A stretch of 64,000 nucleotides of DNA from Paragordius varius (GCA_964247055.1 OZ176054.1:7936001-8000000), one strand, 5' to 3'; counted from the stretch's first letter, positions 12,961 to 26,984 are shown. The notes: generated by a model not told the origin, from the sequence alone. A program made the numbers and translations.

Positions 12961-13118
12961 ATTTTTTTTTATATTTATAATGTATTTGTGTTAAAAATAA
13001 ATAAATATTACAATAAATTTTTTGTATAAAATTTTTGGTTGTACCTCCCAATGACCCCCCCCCCCCTTTCTCAGATTTGTCCCGCTTTTTCCTTTAAAAA
13101 ATCTGGTCCCCTTAGTTT

Positions 13119-14467
13119 TACCATGTATATATAATTTGAGCAAGAAAAAATGAATATTCACTGGTTGACATACTTTTCACTATGATGGAAAAACATTTTG
13201 CCCACTATTATTGTCTCTAATTTATGAAACATATTAAACTTAAAATATTTTATTCAGAAATCTTTACCTACCAATTTTTCAATAATCAATCATTTTCCTT
13301 CACATAAGATTCATAACCCCAGAAAATTGTTATTATAGTTTTCTATACATAAATTGTAGTACGCATGATAAATACGAACAAAACAAGTCGAAAGGTAGGT
13401 AGGTATAAGTTGTGTAAATAAAAAATAGACTGTTTACTTTACCTTCACTTACGAAAAACAAATATCACTTAATTTATATTTTATTGATTTATATATGAAA
13501 CAGGTATTATATGCTTAGAAAAAATTATAGCCGTACTAGAGAAAAATTATATTAGTATATGTATATATAAAATATATGTATTTGATGTTTCTAAATAAAA
13601 ATCAATAAAACGCGATAATATTTTTATTTCATTTTATTTATGTTTTTATACGCCTACACATGGAAATTTGTTTTGCATGAGTAATATTTATGATTTTTTA
13701 TTTGTTGGATAAATGCAAAAAATAAAGTGCATAAAAATATTACATTGTTTACGCATTAAAATCTATTGTTTTTTTATTTTTTTAAATATATATAAAATTT
13801 CAATGTTTTTGTTTGGAAGATGCGATAAAATTGTAATGTATGTTACATTGTTTAGCAAGCAAAGCAGTATTTTAAGGCTTAAACAAACATGTTGTTGGTT
13901 TTTTACATTACAAAATATGCAATAATGAATGGATGATGATACAACATAAAAAATAAAAATTTTGTATATATGTTGGAGCAGGCTGCCACACAATTCTATA
14001 GGCAATAAGTTTTTGTTGTTATATATTGTTTTTTTAATATGTGTATGAAAAACTTGGAAAACATATATAAAACAAATAATATTTATTATTTTTTATACAA
14101 TTCAGTAGTAGTATGTAAGTATAAGTAAAGATAAAAATAAAAACACCTATACATACATATTTCGTTTATTTTGATAACCATATCTATGTACACATGAGTA
14201 CAACCAAAATTTTTTGACACACCATAGTCATCGATTCCAAAATCATTTCCAATCGCAAAATGTGAGAAGTTAAAAAGTTTGAAAACTTCGACACCAAGTA
14301 AAAGCATGCCGTCTATTTCATCATCATCAAAATTGGGCAAAAAATCTAAATTGCCAAAAACATCGCGTAAATTTTTATAGTTAAATTAAAATATCTAAAC
14401 TTTTACCTTTTGATTGTTTGTTATATATCAATCAGCATTTTAACATATGTAAAATTTTATAATAGGC
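13119..14467. other. Gene-free stretch upstream of FOXP
   Basis: AT-rich with no clear gene. An AG-ended pyrimidine-like run directly before the FOXP start (acceptor-like at 14464-14465) hints that a 5' UTR exon of FOXP may lie in here. A reverse-strand open frame at 14086-14340 is non-repetitive and acidic (contains PNFDDDEIDGMLLLGVEVF), but I recognise no family and see no splice partner, so I do not call it a gene. Confidence 0.4.
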
Positions 14468-17400
14468 ATGTTAACATCTCCAAATACATCGAAAAATGAT
14501 AGTCACACCGAAGGTCAAAAATCAGAAGATATTCAGATTATTGAAAGCCAACAATTTTCTACGGACCAACTTCAACAATTTATGCACCAATATTCCAATA
14601 TCCAGCAAAATCAAGTTCCATATTCATTTAAAATATTTAGATGCAAGAATTGTTCACTAAACAGTATAAACAAGTTATTCAACAAATACAAGATCAATTG
14701 CAACTTAATTTAATCCAACAATCTCAATTACTACAGCACCAAAGTTGTGCTAATAATTCCATACCGGCTTCATCATCATCAAACTCTCAGAATGTTGACG
14801 TAAAAATTAACATTAAAAACTTTTATTAAAATTTATAATATATGTTTAAATTAAATAAATATTTTTTATGATTCATTATGGATTTAGAAAAATTTTGATG
14901 AATTTGATCCGGTTAAATTACAACAGCAATTACAACATCTTGCGTTACAGCAGCAACAGCTGATCCAACAAGCTCAATCATTGCAACAACAATTTTTATC
15001 TTCATCTCAACATGCAGCTATTCCAAGTATACTAATATTATAATAAATCATACTTTAGAAACATTGGATTGATTTGCTGATTTTAATATATATTTTTTTC
15101 TATATCGCATAAAGATTTAGCATCACCGTCGAAAGATTTTGGTGCAAACATTACCAATAATTTGGTGTCACAAATGTCAAGTATATTATTGAAACAATAA
15201 ACCTAAATTATCTATAAATATAGTTCGTAATCTAAACATATTTTAAATTATAGCAAACAAATCATCGCCATTAACAGTTAATTCTCTAACAAAATCAAAT
15301 ATGCAAATGCGAAACGTTACTCAATCAGGCCAAATAAATTTACCATACTCATTTGTTAATAGCCATACAAATCAAAATTTGGACTTCAACAATATCCAAC
15401 AAATGCATGATATGTTAAATATTAATTCATCAAATGTACATAATGGAGCTGGTTCTTTTCCAAACCCTTCAATTAAACAACATCATATGTTACAAACTAA
15501 TGAACAAATTAATTTTCAACCGGCTATTAATTCTTCCAATCGTATAATTGGGAATCAAAATTCTGCTGGCATAAATTTCATGGGGGGAAAATCACATGGC
15601 AACAATATGGGTTTCTTATCGGAAATCGGACAACTTCAAAACAACGTTTCAAATTTATCAAACACAGCAACTTTTCTCGACATAACTGGATTGGGAGGTT
15701 ATTATTTATTTTTTTCATTCATGTGTCATGCATGGCCTAACGTAGAAATGGGTAATAACTTATATATCTGACTCTTTTTGGCCAATCAATACAATGTATA
15801 ATAACACATTAGAGGGACACCCGCAAATTTTTAGAAGTCGTTTTCCCTCATAAACTGTTTTTCACCAGTTTTTGCTGATTGCCATTTATTTTTTGATAAT
15901 ATGTGACAATTAAGGATTTAAATGAAAAATTAAATTTTGAAGTTAAGAGCTTATAGATGTGGATATTAAACCATATACAACCGAATCATGAGGGGTAAGT
16001 GAATAGCTATTATAAAAATATCCATTAATTTAAAATATTCTTTTTAATTTAGTTTTTTATTCTACTATCATTGCTTGATATGGTAAGTAGTTCTCTTGAT
16101 GGATATAGTTTATGACAAATATTATTATTAACTATATATTAGTTCTTTTGTCATGCAGAATCTATATTTAACAGCTTTATATTTAACATATAATAGGTTT
16201 AAACTTTATGTCGCCTGGAGTTGGTTCTAATACCAATGCCTCTACAGGTTTAAACAACAACAATACTTCTGCAAATAATATGAATAACATTAACAACCAA
16301 AATAATGTCGATAGTAACAATAATCCAAATTCCAATGCAAATAACTTTTTTATCCCTTTGTACGGACCTGGGGGTCATTGTAAATGGCCAGGTTGCGATA
16401 CCCGTGTTTCCGATTACAATATGTTTGTAAGGCACGTTAATACAGACCATACCCTGGATGATAGGTCTACAGCCCAAACGCGTATTCAAATGCAAGTTGT
16501 GAATCAACTTGAACAGCAGGTCTAAATTTGGTTTCTTTTTAAAAACAAATATGTACGATAGCTAAACAAATTGATAATAAAAATGCTGGATTACTTATAA
16601 TTTTTTTGGTTTTAAACATGTATAAGGTAAAAAACAAAAAATGGATTGTAATATAAAAATATGATTATAGGCAAACAAATTTATTATTAAAATGCTGGAT
16701 TATTTATATTTTTATTAGGTTTTAAAAGCATGTATATGGTAAAAACATAAAATGCTTACTAAGAATGAACATAAGCAGACAAATATATCATATGTCGGAT
16801 TATTATAATTTAGTTTTTCCCTTTTTAAGCAGATAAAAAATTTAAGATAAAATGTTTGAAATTGATTATCGTATAAATTTAATATTAAAATGCTGGTGTT
16901 TCTATATATTTTTCTCATTTACAAGCATATAAACATTAAAATTAAAAATTGTATAGTAAAAAAGGGAAAGATTATGAAAAGAAATTATTAAACTAAAATT
17001 TTGGGAGAATTTAGCGAGCGGGGAAATTGTGAGTTTAATTATAAAATGAAGCGACAGTAATTAAATCCTTGAAAATCTATTATACTAAAATAATGCAAAC
17101 CATAAATTCTTGTATTTTTTTAATGTATAATATAAAATGAAACACTACTTTTTACTTAAAACGTATCAAATGTTAGAATTCTGTTTATCTTTTTATTTTT
17201 TTTATACATTTTATGACTTATATAATTTTATGCATAGTTATCACGCGAACGTGAAACATTGCAAGCTATGATGTTTCACTTACATATGAAACCACTTTTG
17301 GCCGAAGCCAATACCAATAATATTTCCTCCAATAATGGCTCTTTGTTAGAGGCCCAAACCAATTTGTCAAATCAGAATACGGGGTTCAATCAACAACATC

Positions 17401-20400
17401 AGTCATTTCAAAATCAAATTGAACCAAAATCAAATTCTATCATAAATAATTCATCTGCTTACCCAGCTGGAAGCAATTTAAATGACCACACCAAATTTTT
17501 GATGAATGGGATAGATATGTTGCAACAACATCAACAATCACAGTATATTTTTGTATTATAATATCAAATTTTAGTTTTAATTGGTAGTTTTTTAAATTGG
17601 ATAAATGGAGAGTCAGTTTTATAAATAATATAATTCAAATCAAACGCCTTAATACTCTACTAAAGAGATTTAATTAAAAAATTATAACTATCAATTCATT
17701 TAAATTATTTTTAGGGAGTGCTTGTGCAAATTTTGTATTTTTCATTTACAATAAATATCTATATATTTTTTTATCATTGTTGAAGCTTTTTGGACCCAAA
17801 TTAAAAAAGAAACAATTTTAACCAACTAGTCTACTCTAAATTATGATATAATGCGTTTTTACATTTTTTATGAAAATATTAACTTTTTTGGTTTGAATAT
17901 AAAATACAGTGGATAAAATAAAAGAATATTTGTAATAATTAATATTAGAAGTAAAGAAATGAATATTAGTGAAAATAAAAAAAACAAGGGGCCATGGTGC
18001 ACGAGTAAACCTTACCATGCCCAACAAATAATAATTATTTTTTACTATTTACTAATGAAGCGAAAGAATATTACGTAGTAGTATGGTATTACATTCTCAA
18101 TAAATGCCCTTCCTTTCCATTTTTTCTTTCATTAATAGTAAAAAATAATTATTATTTGATGGGCATGGTAATACTTACTCGTGCACCATGGCCCTTTGTT
18201 TCTTTTATATTTTCACCAATATCCATTTTTTTACTCCATTACAAATATTTTTTTATATAATCCATGTATCAAATTAATTGTGTTTGTGTTACTTATTAGG
18301 CCATCGTCATCTTTATTTCCACGTAATGCCCAATTACCACCGCCACAACAACAGCAAATGATTAATAATGCAAATGGTTCAAATATTTATACATTGGCTT
18401 CTCTAGAACACTCAGAATCAAATAACAATAATAATAATTTCAATAGCATGAAAATTAATGTCCATTCCCCTAACCAAGTTATTACAGGAAATAAACAACA
18501 AAACATATATGGTATACGATAAAATATTTACTAATCATTCAAATTTTTTTACCTTGGGTGTATGAAATTGTTTAGTAAGTTACTGAGCCATTTATTTGTA
18601 TATTTGAACAAATATTTACTAATTTTTTGAAGTTTGTGCATTTGAAAAATCTCTGTTGAGTCACTTTTATAATTTTCTTAATTTTTGATAATAGGAGTGT
18701 TTTTATAACAAAAACAATATTTTTGCATTATTTTAATTATATTTCGACGTAAGCAATCTATGCTATAGAAGAAATTAATTTTATCAATGAAGTTTTTTTT
18801 CAGTGGTTTACTTTTTCCATACATTATGTACTTAACACCCTTATTACCATTTAATATGGAAACATATCCTCTAACATTAATTTTTTAATATTTAAATAAA
18901 AATTTTTATCCATATAATATTTAAAGGGCAGCCAAAGAAATTAGAATATACAATTTGGAGTCTCTTTTTTTTCTTTTTTATTAAAGAGTAAGTAAGGATT
19001 TAAATTGTATCAGGACTTGTGAAGGCTTTAACACTCGCCTGCCTCTTAGGACTGACACTGATGATTGAAAAAATGCGTAGCTTCGGAGTTTATCTGGTAC
19101 TCCTTAAACATAGCCTTTCACGAATTCTAAGATACAATCTCATAAAAAACAACAAAGTCCTATTGCCACCTCCCCGTGGTGTTGGCTGGGGCATGAAAAT
19201 GCGCTAACGGCAAAGGCCAGTTTTCTAATGATCTGTAAAATCATTAGTTGTACACAAGGGCATGTGTTACGTAAAAAATTGCCTCAATAAACCATGAAGT
19301 ATTAACTACTTCGTGGATACAAAACTCCGAATATGGAGTCCTAAAATTATCCATCCATTTCTATAAGATGAATTCTTTAATAATGGTTTTAACAATCTTT
19401 CTCCACACACATACTTATTTATATAGGTGAGTCTGATGGCCAAAAAATGTTACAAAACCACCAACAATCTACGGACACTAATAATAATAATAATAATATC
19501 AACGCAGGAAACAGTAGTACTGCTTCGAATACCAACAACACGAATAACACGACAACCATTATAAATACAGCAAGTTTACAACTTCAACTCCAACAAATAA
19601 GGGAACAATTGGGTGATGAACTCTTTAACAGTCTTATCATGAATAATCCAGCTCTCCTAACTAATTTAGTCGCGGCCGCCGCAGTTAATTCTACGACCAA
19701 TAATACAGGTATTTCCGTAAAAATACTAATTTGAATTTTTCGTAAAATTTATTAAATTTTATTAAATTTCTTTTGTTTTTAGTTCATTTGTTGAAAAAGA
19801 GATACTATCATGTATCAAAATTTTTGGATGTGGCTCAATTTTAATTTAGCTATTATTTTTACATAAAATATTCGTTTTCATTTGCAATAATTACAGATAT
19901 TGATTGATTATCGATTGTGGGATAAATTGCACATTTGCTTTTTAGGGTATTTTTAACCCCGAATAGGGAAAAGGTTGTACGCTCAAATATTGTTTAACTG
20001 TCGTTTTAACTTTTGTCTATTTACTAAATTGGAATGGCTTTAGAGTTTTTATTCAATTTCCTTTTTTGCAGATATCATAATAATTTTTATTGATAACTAA
20101 ATTGCAAACTTAATGCCGTCATATCAAATTAATACAAGTAAGTAAATAATTGTATTGTATAAAAATTAAAAATTATTTTGAATGATTGTTTTAATATATG
20201 CCATTTATCATGTATTATTAGTCATAAGATAGGTTTTAAGGTAATACATTTTTTTTATTTTTATGTTTATGTACTAATTGTATTTGTAAAACTAGATTCT
20301 GATAACGCAAATCAGTTGTTCGATAATACCAATAACATGAATGATTATAATATGCAACAACAGCCACAACAACAGGAATACATAATCATTAAATCTGAAA

Positions 20401-23400
20401 ATGGGATAAATGGTATTATTTATTACCCTTTCAAATTAAATTTTAAATTTGATTTAGGTTAAATTGTTTTGTGATGTTTCGTAATGGTAGAATAATTATA
20501 AAAAAGGTTGTTTATTTTATGAATAAGATAAGGTTTTACACCCATTTTTTTATTTTAAATGTAATTTTTACATTTTTGTTTCCATTTGGCAAATATAATA
20601 TTATTGAATTACTAACCGCTTTAGACGTCACTGAATGTTTTTAAACCCTGACATGTAACCTTTTATTAAATAAAGGTATTTGTTTGCAAGTAGTATATAA
20701 ACTTAATTTTTATAGTTATAGAATTTCACTTGATAGCTTTATAAAATATTTTTTGTTTTTTACGATAAAAAATAGTGTATTTGAGATTTTAAGCGTTTAA
20801 GTCTATACAGGTTATAGATTAAATATTTTATTTACAAAGGATGGTATTCATTAAATTTTATCCAATATATAATTTTTCCATTAAAACAGACCTCTATTTA
20901 TATAAATTAAAACATAGTCATATAAAACATTTTTATTTAATTTCTAGGCGCAAGTCCTGACATTAATCAATTTTTGTTGAGTCAAAATTTCCAATTAGGC
21001 AGCGGACAAGAACAAATATCCAATAATAATAATAATAATTCGCAGCAATTATTACAAGCCGTGGGTCTCCAACATTTAAATATTCCCATATTCGGAGATG
21101 CCAATTTGGTATAAACGTATTAACAATTTTTTAATTATAAAAACTTAATTTTCTGGATTATTTATGATACCAATAAAGCTATAACGTTATTTTCATTATA
21201 TATTGCCAATTAGTATTTACATTTTTGAAAAAAACATAATTCATAGAATTTTTTTAGCTTTTTCTTTGCTTTTACCCTATTTTTACTGTAAACGCTATCA
21301 GGTAATACTTAATGAAAAACTAGCAATGCATTTTTACTCATACCGTCTTTGATTTTTATTTTATTGAATGCAACAAATTTTGTCAAATTTGATAAATATT
21401 TATATGATACAAGGAAAATATTTCCTCTACTTATTCCTAATAAATTTGTAAAAAATTTGATAAAAAAATTTAAAAAATTTATATTTACATTTTATTTATT
21501 TCAACGCAGCAAAATCAACAACAACAAGGGCTAGCTTCAGCCGGTCTCCTGAGTTTAAGCGATTTAAATGCATCAAATATGGGCGGCCAACTTCACAACA
21601 ATAACAAAACACCGACCAATTTAACCAACATCATTTCCGCCGCATCTAACATCGCTACACCAATCACATCAAGCACAAAAACTTCCCACAAAAGCGGTAA
21701 TAATAAATCAGCAAACAATACAACGACGCCAAATTTAAACGCGAACAAAAGGCGTTCAAGTGCAAACACGAGTGGAGAAAAAAATTTGGCTTTGTCAGGG
21801 ACGCATAATGCCACACCCCGAGAAATTAGTAAAAATCGTGAATTTTATGCCAGCAATGATGTCCGACCACCCTTCACATACGCTAGTCTTATCCGGCAAG
21901 CCATAATAGAAAGTCCGGAATGTCAACTGACACTCAATGAAATATATAATTGGTAGTTAAAATTTAGGATTTTATTAGATAAAAGTTTATTATTATTTAT
22001 ATTAGGCCACCCTCATACCCCTCTCCAATTTAGCTTCTGCTATATGTATAACAGGTCCATAGACTAATTTGATCATGTTGTTATTTAAATAACCTCCTAG
22101 CTTTTAAAAATATAACTAGTGTAAGGTTTTAATAGCTTTTCAAACTTTTCAATTATGTTAGAAACTAAAACAGTAATTTTATGTAAGCGTAATGCAATTA
22201 TAATTTTATATGGGCGTTGTTAATTTTATGAGTTGGAGCATTTGAGGAGGCATTAAAACTATAAAACTACTGTATGTACGAATCATTTCTTAATTATATT
22301 TAATTTTTGTTTTTATATTGGAATGATAATTTTACATGTTTTTTTCTCATAGGTTTCAAGCGTCATTTGTATACTTTCGTAAAAATGCGGCAACCTGGAA
22401 GAATGCCGTGCGACACAATTTGAGTCTGCACAAATGTTTTGTTAGGGTTGAAAACGTTAAGGGAGCCGTTTGGACAGTAGATGAAAATGAATATTACAGA
22501 CGAAGGTTAAATATTGTTATTTTAATTATAACTTTAATAACGATTATTATAATCCATTTTCTGCGTATTGTTTCACAACATTGTGCCCAACACAAATGGC
22601 TTCACGGGTTGCATTTTCAATCCCAAAACATCGGACCGCATTTGAAAAATATATGGCCATTAATAAATATTTTATTCGGATTTAAACATAACACTGTAAA
22701 AAACACCATATTATAAATACTATTTATTTTACCAATTTTCATTAGGTTGGTGTTAAAATTTGGGGCACGAATATGTTTAAGAATAGTAGTTTTAATTTAC
22801 CAAGATTTTGCAAATAGAATATTTTCACACATAATAAAAATTTGTATTAATTTGGCATTTTTCAAATATCTTGGGGGGCCGCATGCGGGATGTGTTCTGC
22901 GTGTTGGATACACCTGAACTCAATATATTCGAACCAACAAAAAATGAGAATGATTATAATTTTTATTTTTGATGATTTACAGATCAGCTCTCCAAAGTAC
23001 TTCGAAAAAATCTACCAATACATCCACCTCGTCAGTGACAAATAACAATAGTTTAACAGATTCTACATTAAGTATCATACCACAAAATTTAGGGAACGTA
23101 TCGGGTGGTCCCTTATCATTTGGTCCAAATACAACCTTATTAACACCCAATTTGGATGTGCTTGGTAAACATGGTTAGCTAAAATTAATTTACAAAAATA
23201 CCAATCATCGTTTGCAATTTTTCTCTTTTACCTTTTAGGGTTGTTCCAAAGCGATTTTAGATTTGAATATCCTAAAATATACCGTTAAAATATTGGGCGG
23301 AAATCAAAAAATGCATTAAATAAGATTTATGCCCATTATAAAAAAATATTTTAAACAATTTTAAATTGTAAAGGGATAATACACTAAATCTCTTGCCCAA

Positions 23401-25965
23401 AAATATATATTTATATCCAAAAATGGGAAAAGCTATTTTAATATATATATATATAAATAACTTTTAAATTAAGTTTTAAACCTCTTCTTCAAAACCCACT
23501 CCAAAATGTATTTAACGAGTATACTGCATTCGTTACCAAAATAATTCTGTATTTTTGCTATAATGATAGGTTTATTGAGTAGTATCTCACCCGATCAGAT
23601 AAATGAAGTCAAACCCAACCATATAATAAGTTTTCAAGCTTTGGAAGATGCAAATACTACAATATCCACTATAAATTGTAGTACCAACTTGGCTCAAAAT
23701 TCTATCCACAATGTTTTAGCAACACGCGTCGAAAATCAAGAAATTAAAACAACACTATACATAAATTTACCCCCTAACCCAAATAACAATGTTAATGAAC
23801 TTTCAGACGAAAATAATGATCAAAATAATACCAGTTTAGGTGAACAAGATGTTTTTTTGAATGAAACTTCATCGGTGACAGACGCCCACACAGTACATGA
23901 CATGCAACAATACCTTTTGTTGCCTTCTTCTATCACGTCAAAAGCTGACATCTCAATCTCCTCATCCATGGAACAAAATGAAATTATGGATAATATTTTA
24001 ACATCTATACCCGTTGCCAATAGCAACGCATTAGACAATGTTAGTGAAGGCAATACTAATGTTGATGATGCTGAAACTGATACAAACAAAAATATACTTG
24101 GGTTTGTGATCATTACATAGTTTTGTATTAAGGTTGAATTTATATGGATGATTTGTTTGTGAATGTGTTATTATTATCTCTGATAATGTATAATTTTGTG
24201 CATTTATGCGGTAAAAAGTTTTATTATTAGTTTTAAGGTTCTTTTAATTTTTTAATTTAAATTTGAATGACTCTGAGCAAATATGATTTTTATATTATTT
24301 AAGCAAGAAAGTCGAAAAAAACCATGCTTGCTTTCGAGGAGTTTTTCCGTATTAATAAAGTTAAAGACCCATATAACTTATATTATATGGAATTCATTGT
24401 ATCAAAATGGAATTAAAAACTATAAATTTTATAATTTATTCCATTGTTCACATATAGCTTTACGATAGATCCAACAAAGCCATCATTATCTTACCAAATA
24501 AACCAAAATGATAATTGTTTAACAGATGCGCAATCCGATCAACAAATTAAAGAAAGCGAAACATTTGAAAATAAACCGATACCCTTATCATCCACTCTAA
24601 TGAACACGGATGATATATTTTATGAAACGACTCAAAATATCAATGATAATTTTAATCATCAAACTCATGAGGAAAAACCTAATTTGTCAACATTATTCAC
24701 AAACCAAAAGACCAAATCCCCATCCCCAGTTAGGTTTGACGGAAATGAAATGGAAACTGAAAACAATACAGCGCCTATTGTTTCTGATTCAATGCAGGAA
24801 ACTTTATTAGAGAGTACGTTAAATATAAGTTTAGAAAAAATATTTATTTATAAATTGTATTTTTTTCTTAAATTGAGAGACTGTCATATAAATATGCTTT
24901 CATCGAAAGTTTTTTTAAATTTTTTGCTGTGTTTTTTTTTTCCATTTAGATACGATAGAATCAAATCATCAACCTTTATATGCTACATCGGATATAGATA
25001 TGCTCAACCAACCTAATCAGATCTCAACAAATTTTGAAAACCGCAGTACTACGGATTCAATAAGGAATTTAGAACGGTATCGATAAATTTATTTAAAACT
25101 AAAATAAATTTTCTGTTTTTAAATAAAAAAAAAGTTTTTATAAAAAAAATTAAGTATGAAAAATAACTATTTAAAACTAATTAGGAATACGCCTATGGAT
25201 GCGATTAATCTGCAATCCACAAACCTTAACTCGACAAAAGTCTTAGATGACCCAAATCCAGGACATAGTATAACTACTAATGGTAATTTTGTCAAATATA
25301 TTATAATTTGACATTCAAATTTCGGATTAATTATCTAAGATGATATTTCACTAAGGTTTCAATAATTTTACATTTCGTTAATTTCACAAAAATTAATATA
25401 ATTTAATATTATTTGTTTTTGCCCTTATTGCAGAAATAAAAGAAATGGAAAATAATTATCACCAAAATACACAACAAACCTCATATTCAGACGAATCAAG
25501 GGACCAATCATTGAGGGATTTAAAACCCGATTCAACTATCCAAACTTTTGCATCTAATGTAATGGTAATTGATAATGAGGTTAATCATTCTGAAACTGAA
25601 CAAAATTCTCAGTTAACTCAAAAATTTAATCAGGCTACTTGTGATGTCAATAGTACGGATGACATTGCCTCAGTTATAACTTATCCAAATACATTAACGT
25701 CTTCGAACACGTGCATCACAACAGATCATTCGTTTCAACCACTAAAAGATACTGGTAAATCATTTTATGTTTTTGAGCTCTAATTTGTTTTGTATAATTA
25801 AATATATTGGTATTTAACTGTTTTAAAACAAAACTTATGCTTTTGAGCGTTATGGTTTACTTTTAAAACATATAATTTACATATGGATCATATTTAGATA
25901 AAATCAATGTTCCAAATTTAACCGCATCAAATGATGTATCAATAAATCACACCATGTCTGAATAA
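14468..25965 (+). CDS. FOXP: FOXP forkhead transcription factor, 20 exons, unusually large
   Basis: Nuclear DNA-binding regulator. Exons: 14468-14614, 14641-14799, 14888-15026, 15115-15180, 15254-15697, 16197-16519, 17238-17542, 18300-18511, 19427-19708, 20296-20412, 20948-21108, 21510-21952, 22353-22505, 22983-23164, 23570-24101, 24458-24813, 24950-25076, 25185-25282, 25434-25754, 25898-25965. Every phase fits; the product is 1,544 aa, against 715 for human FOXP2. Domains: Gln-rich N-terminus (1-150); C2H2 finger C380-x4-C385-x12-H398-x4-H403; FOXP leucine zipper (about 410-445, [15 protein letters not shown]); forkhead at about 904-983, split by an intron after the Trp of EIYNW. The recognition helix [13 protein letters not shown] is intact, and the FOXP-type Ala in NAATWKN, tied to domain swapping, is present. 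Linkers and the 560-residue C-tail are Asn/Ser/Thr/Gln-rich and give the extra length. The start could lie in an upstream exon. Confidence 0.93.
14615..14640 (+). other. Ultra-short intron, 26 nt (FOXP intron 1)
   Basis: GT at 14615-14616, AG at 14639-14640. Removal joins NIQQNQ to MQELFTKQY in phase 0 and restores the Gln-rich helix typical of FOXP (LQEFYKKQQEQ in vertebrates). Retained, it shifts the frame. Confidence 0.82.
16575..17000. repeat. Diverged ~105-bp tandem repeat in FOXP intron 6
   Basis: Four degenerate units each carry an aaatgctggatta-like core (near 16581, 16689, 16790 and 16888), then an AT-rich stretch and a gcatgtataaggtaaaaac-like segment. Spacing is about 100-108 bp. 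The units are far from identical, so this is an old array. Confidence 0.6.
17907..18266. mobile_element. Palindromic mariner-type MITE (FOXP intron 7)
   Basis: About 360 bp whose two halves are inverted copies over roughly 150 nt each, with a short loop near 18065-18105. Ends are TA-CAGTGGAT on the left and ATCCATG-TA on the right, i.e. a TA target duplication with CA(G)T termini as in Tc1/mariner relatives. The arms share gggccatggtgcacgagta and accttaccatgcccaa almost exactly. Transcribed within the FOXP pre-mRNA it would form a long hairpin. Confidence 0.8.
18990..19350 (-). mobile_element. Possible antisense LINE-related fragment (FOXP intron 8)
   Basis: Read in reverse, 19150-19225 (acagat...cctttgccgtt, then ccagccaacaccacgggg and aggtgg) resembles 53550-53615 at the 5' side of the LINE in the TBC gene (acagat...cctttgccgct, then ccagggtgcaccacgcgg and aggtgg). 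It is locally richer in G+C than its surroundings. No protein is recognisable, and the 62-codon forward frame here is chance. Confidence 0.4.
22570..22918 (+). mobile_element. hAT MITE, family copy 1 (FOXP intron 13)
   Basis: The right end reads gcgtgttggatacacctg, a hAT-like terminus. The inner block 22635-22705 (gaaaaatatatgg, then gatttaaacataa and actgtaaaa) is shared with the copies at 26985-27262 (opposite strand) and 58722-58850. Non-coding. Confidence 0.65.
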
Positions 25966-26984
25966 ATATCCACATCAAGAAGGTGGTGGAGAAAACAGTG
26001 TTTAAAAGTTTTGGTTTGGGTAGTTTTTTGAAAACTAAAAATGGCAATATATATGTGCTTAGAATTATGAACCCTTTTGTTCCATATTGTTATATGATTA
26101 GATTATATAATTAATATAATTATTTGAATACATAGACAACATCATTTTATCCTATTTATGTCAGGATGCATTCTTAATTCATTTTATTATTCATTCATTC
26201 ATTCACATATTTATGATAAGTTTACACAGAGACCCATTTCATTATATTTTCTTCAATTTTTACAATAGATTGATTGATTCATTATATATTGTATTGGTGG
26301 TATATTATTATAATTTATTCTATAATAATAATTCAATAAAATATATTATTTAAAAATTTCAATCAAAATAAATAAATTGAAATATAGGCATGTATATCAT
26401 AAATACTATTCGCACATTCTTCGTGGGCTATGTATAATACCCAAGCCTGGCCTTTGATAGACTTCATATCCCAAAAAATTGATTGCTAATAAATCGGGCA
26501 TTAATTCCACTATTTTGACTAAATCATCATCTATCCACTAAGTTACATAATACTTTTATCATATAAAAAATTAATTTTAGTAAAAACACTAAAATGTTAT
26601 TAAAATTTATGGAAATTTAATAGTCTTTTAAAAAAGCATACATTGTTGCATTGTCGAACATCAAAATAAGTCAATTTTGGTAGTTTTATTGGAATCAAGG
26701 GAATATGGATCCATGTTAATCGATTCAATCCTGCCAATTCCAAGCTTTCTAAATTACTAAAATTATTAAATTAAATTAGGATTTACTGGCAGAATGTAAT
26801 TATATCCAGTATGGCTTCATCATCTAACTCCCAACAAAAACTGAAATTTATTTTCCGTATTTGGTTACCGTATCTACAAGGAATTTACAAATTAAATTGG
26901 AAAATATATTAACACACGTCTATTTGAATTAATTATTTGTTTACATATTAAATAATATCTAAGGCTAACAGTTTTATCAAGGGT
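25966..26984. other. FOXP 3' flank
   Basis: No gene seen. The AATAAA-bearing stretch at about 26330-26380 is a candidate FOXP polyadenylation region. Otherwise plain AT-rich sequence. Confidence 0.4.

Larger units (their letters stand above)
9797..13118. mobile_element. Palindromic double hAT element
   Basis: The left terminus at 9797 (ctaaggtgaccaga, then tcccgctttttc) and the right terminus near 13118, read in reverse (ctaaggggaccaga, then aaaaagcgggac), are inverted repeats. Between them lie one forward hAT transposase relic (10246-12083) and one inverted, more decayed copy (about 12090-12960), joined tail to tail. The whole 3.3-kb unit is thus a large imperfect palindrome with matching ends. 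A C-run at about 13053-13066 and the sequence up to the right end complete it. hAT elements transpose by cut and paste with 8-bp target duplications; I could not confirm one here. Confidence 0.75.

Noticed and set aside
14086-14340. Reverse-strand 84-codon open frame upstream of FOXP
   Set aside because: No family, no splice partner, and its second half is low-complexity Tyr/Phe-rich. It may be chance in AT-rich sequence.
23820-24113. Reverse-strand 97-codon frame inside FOXP exon 15
   Set aside because: Shadow of the Asn/Ser/Thr-rich FOXP coding exon on the opposite strand.
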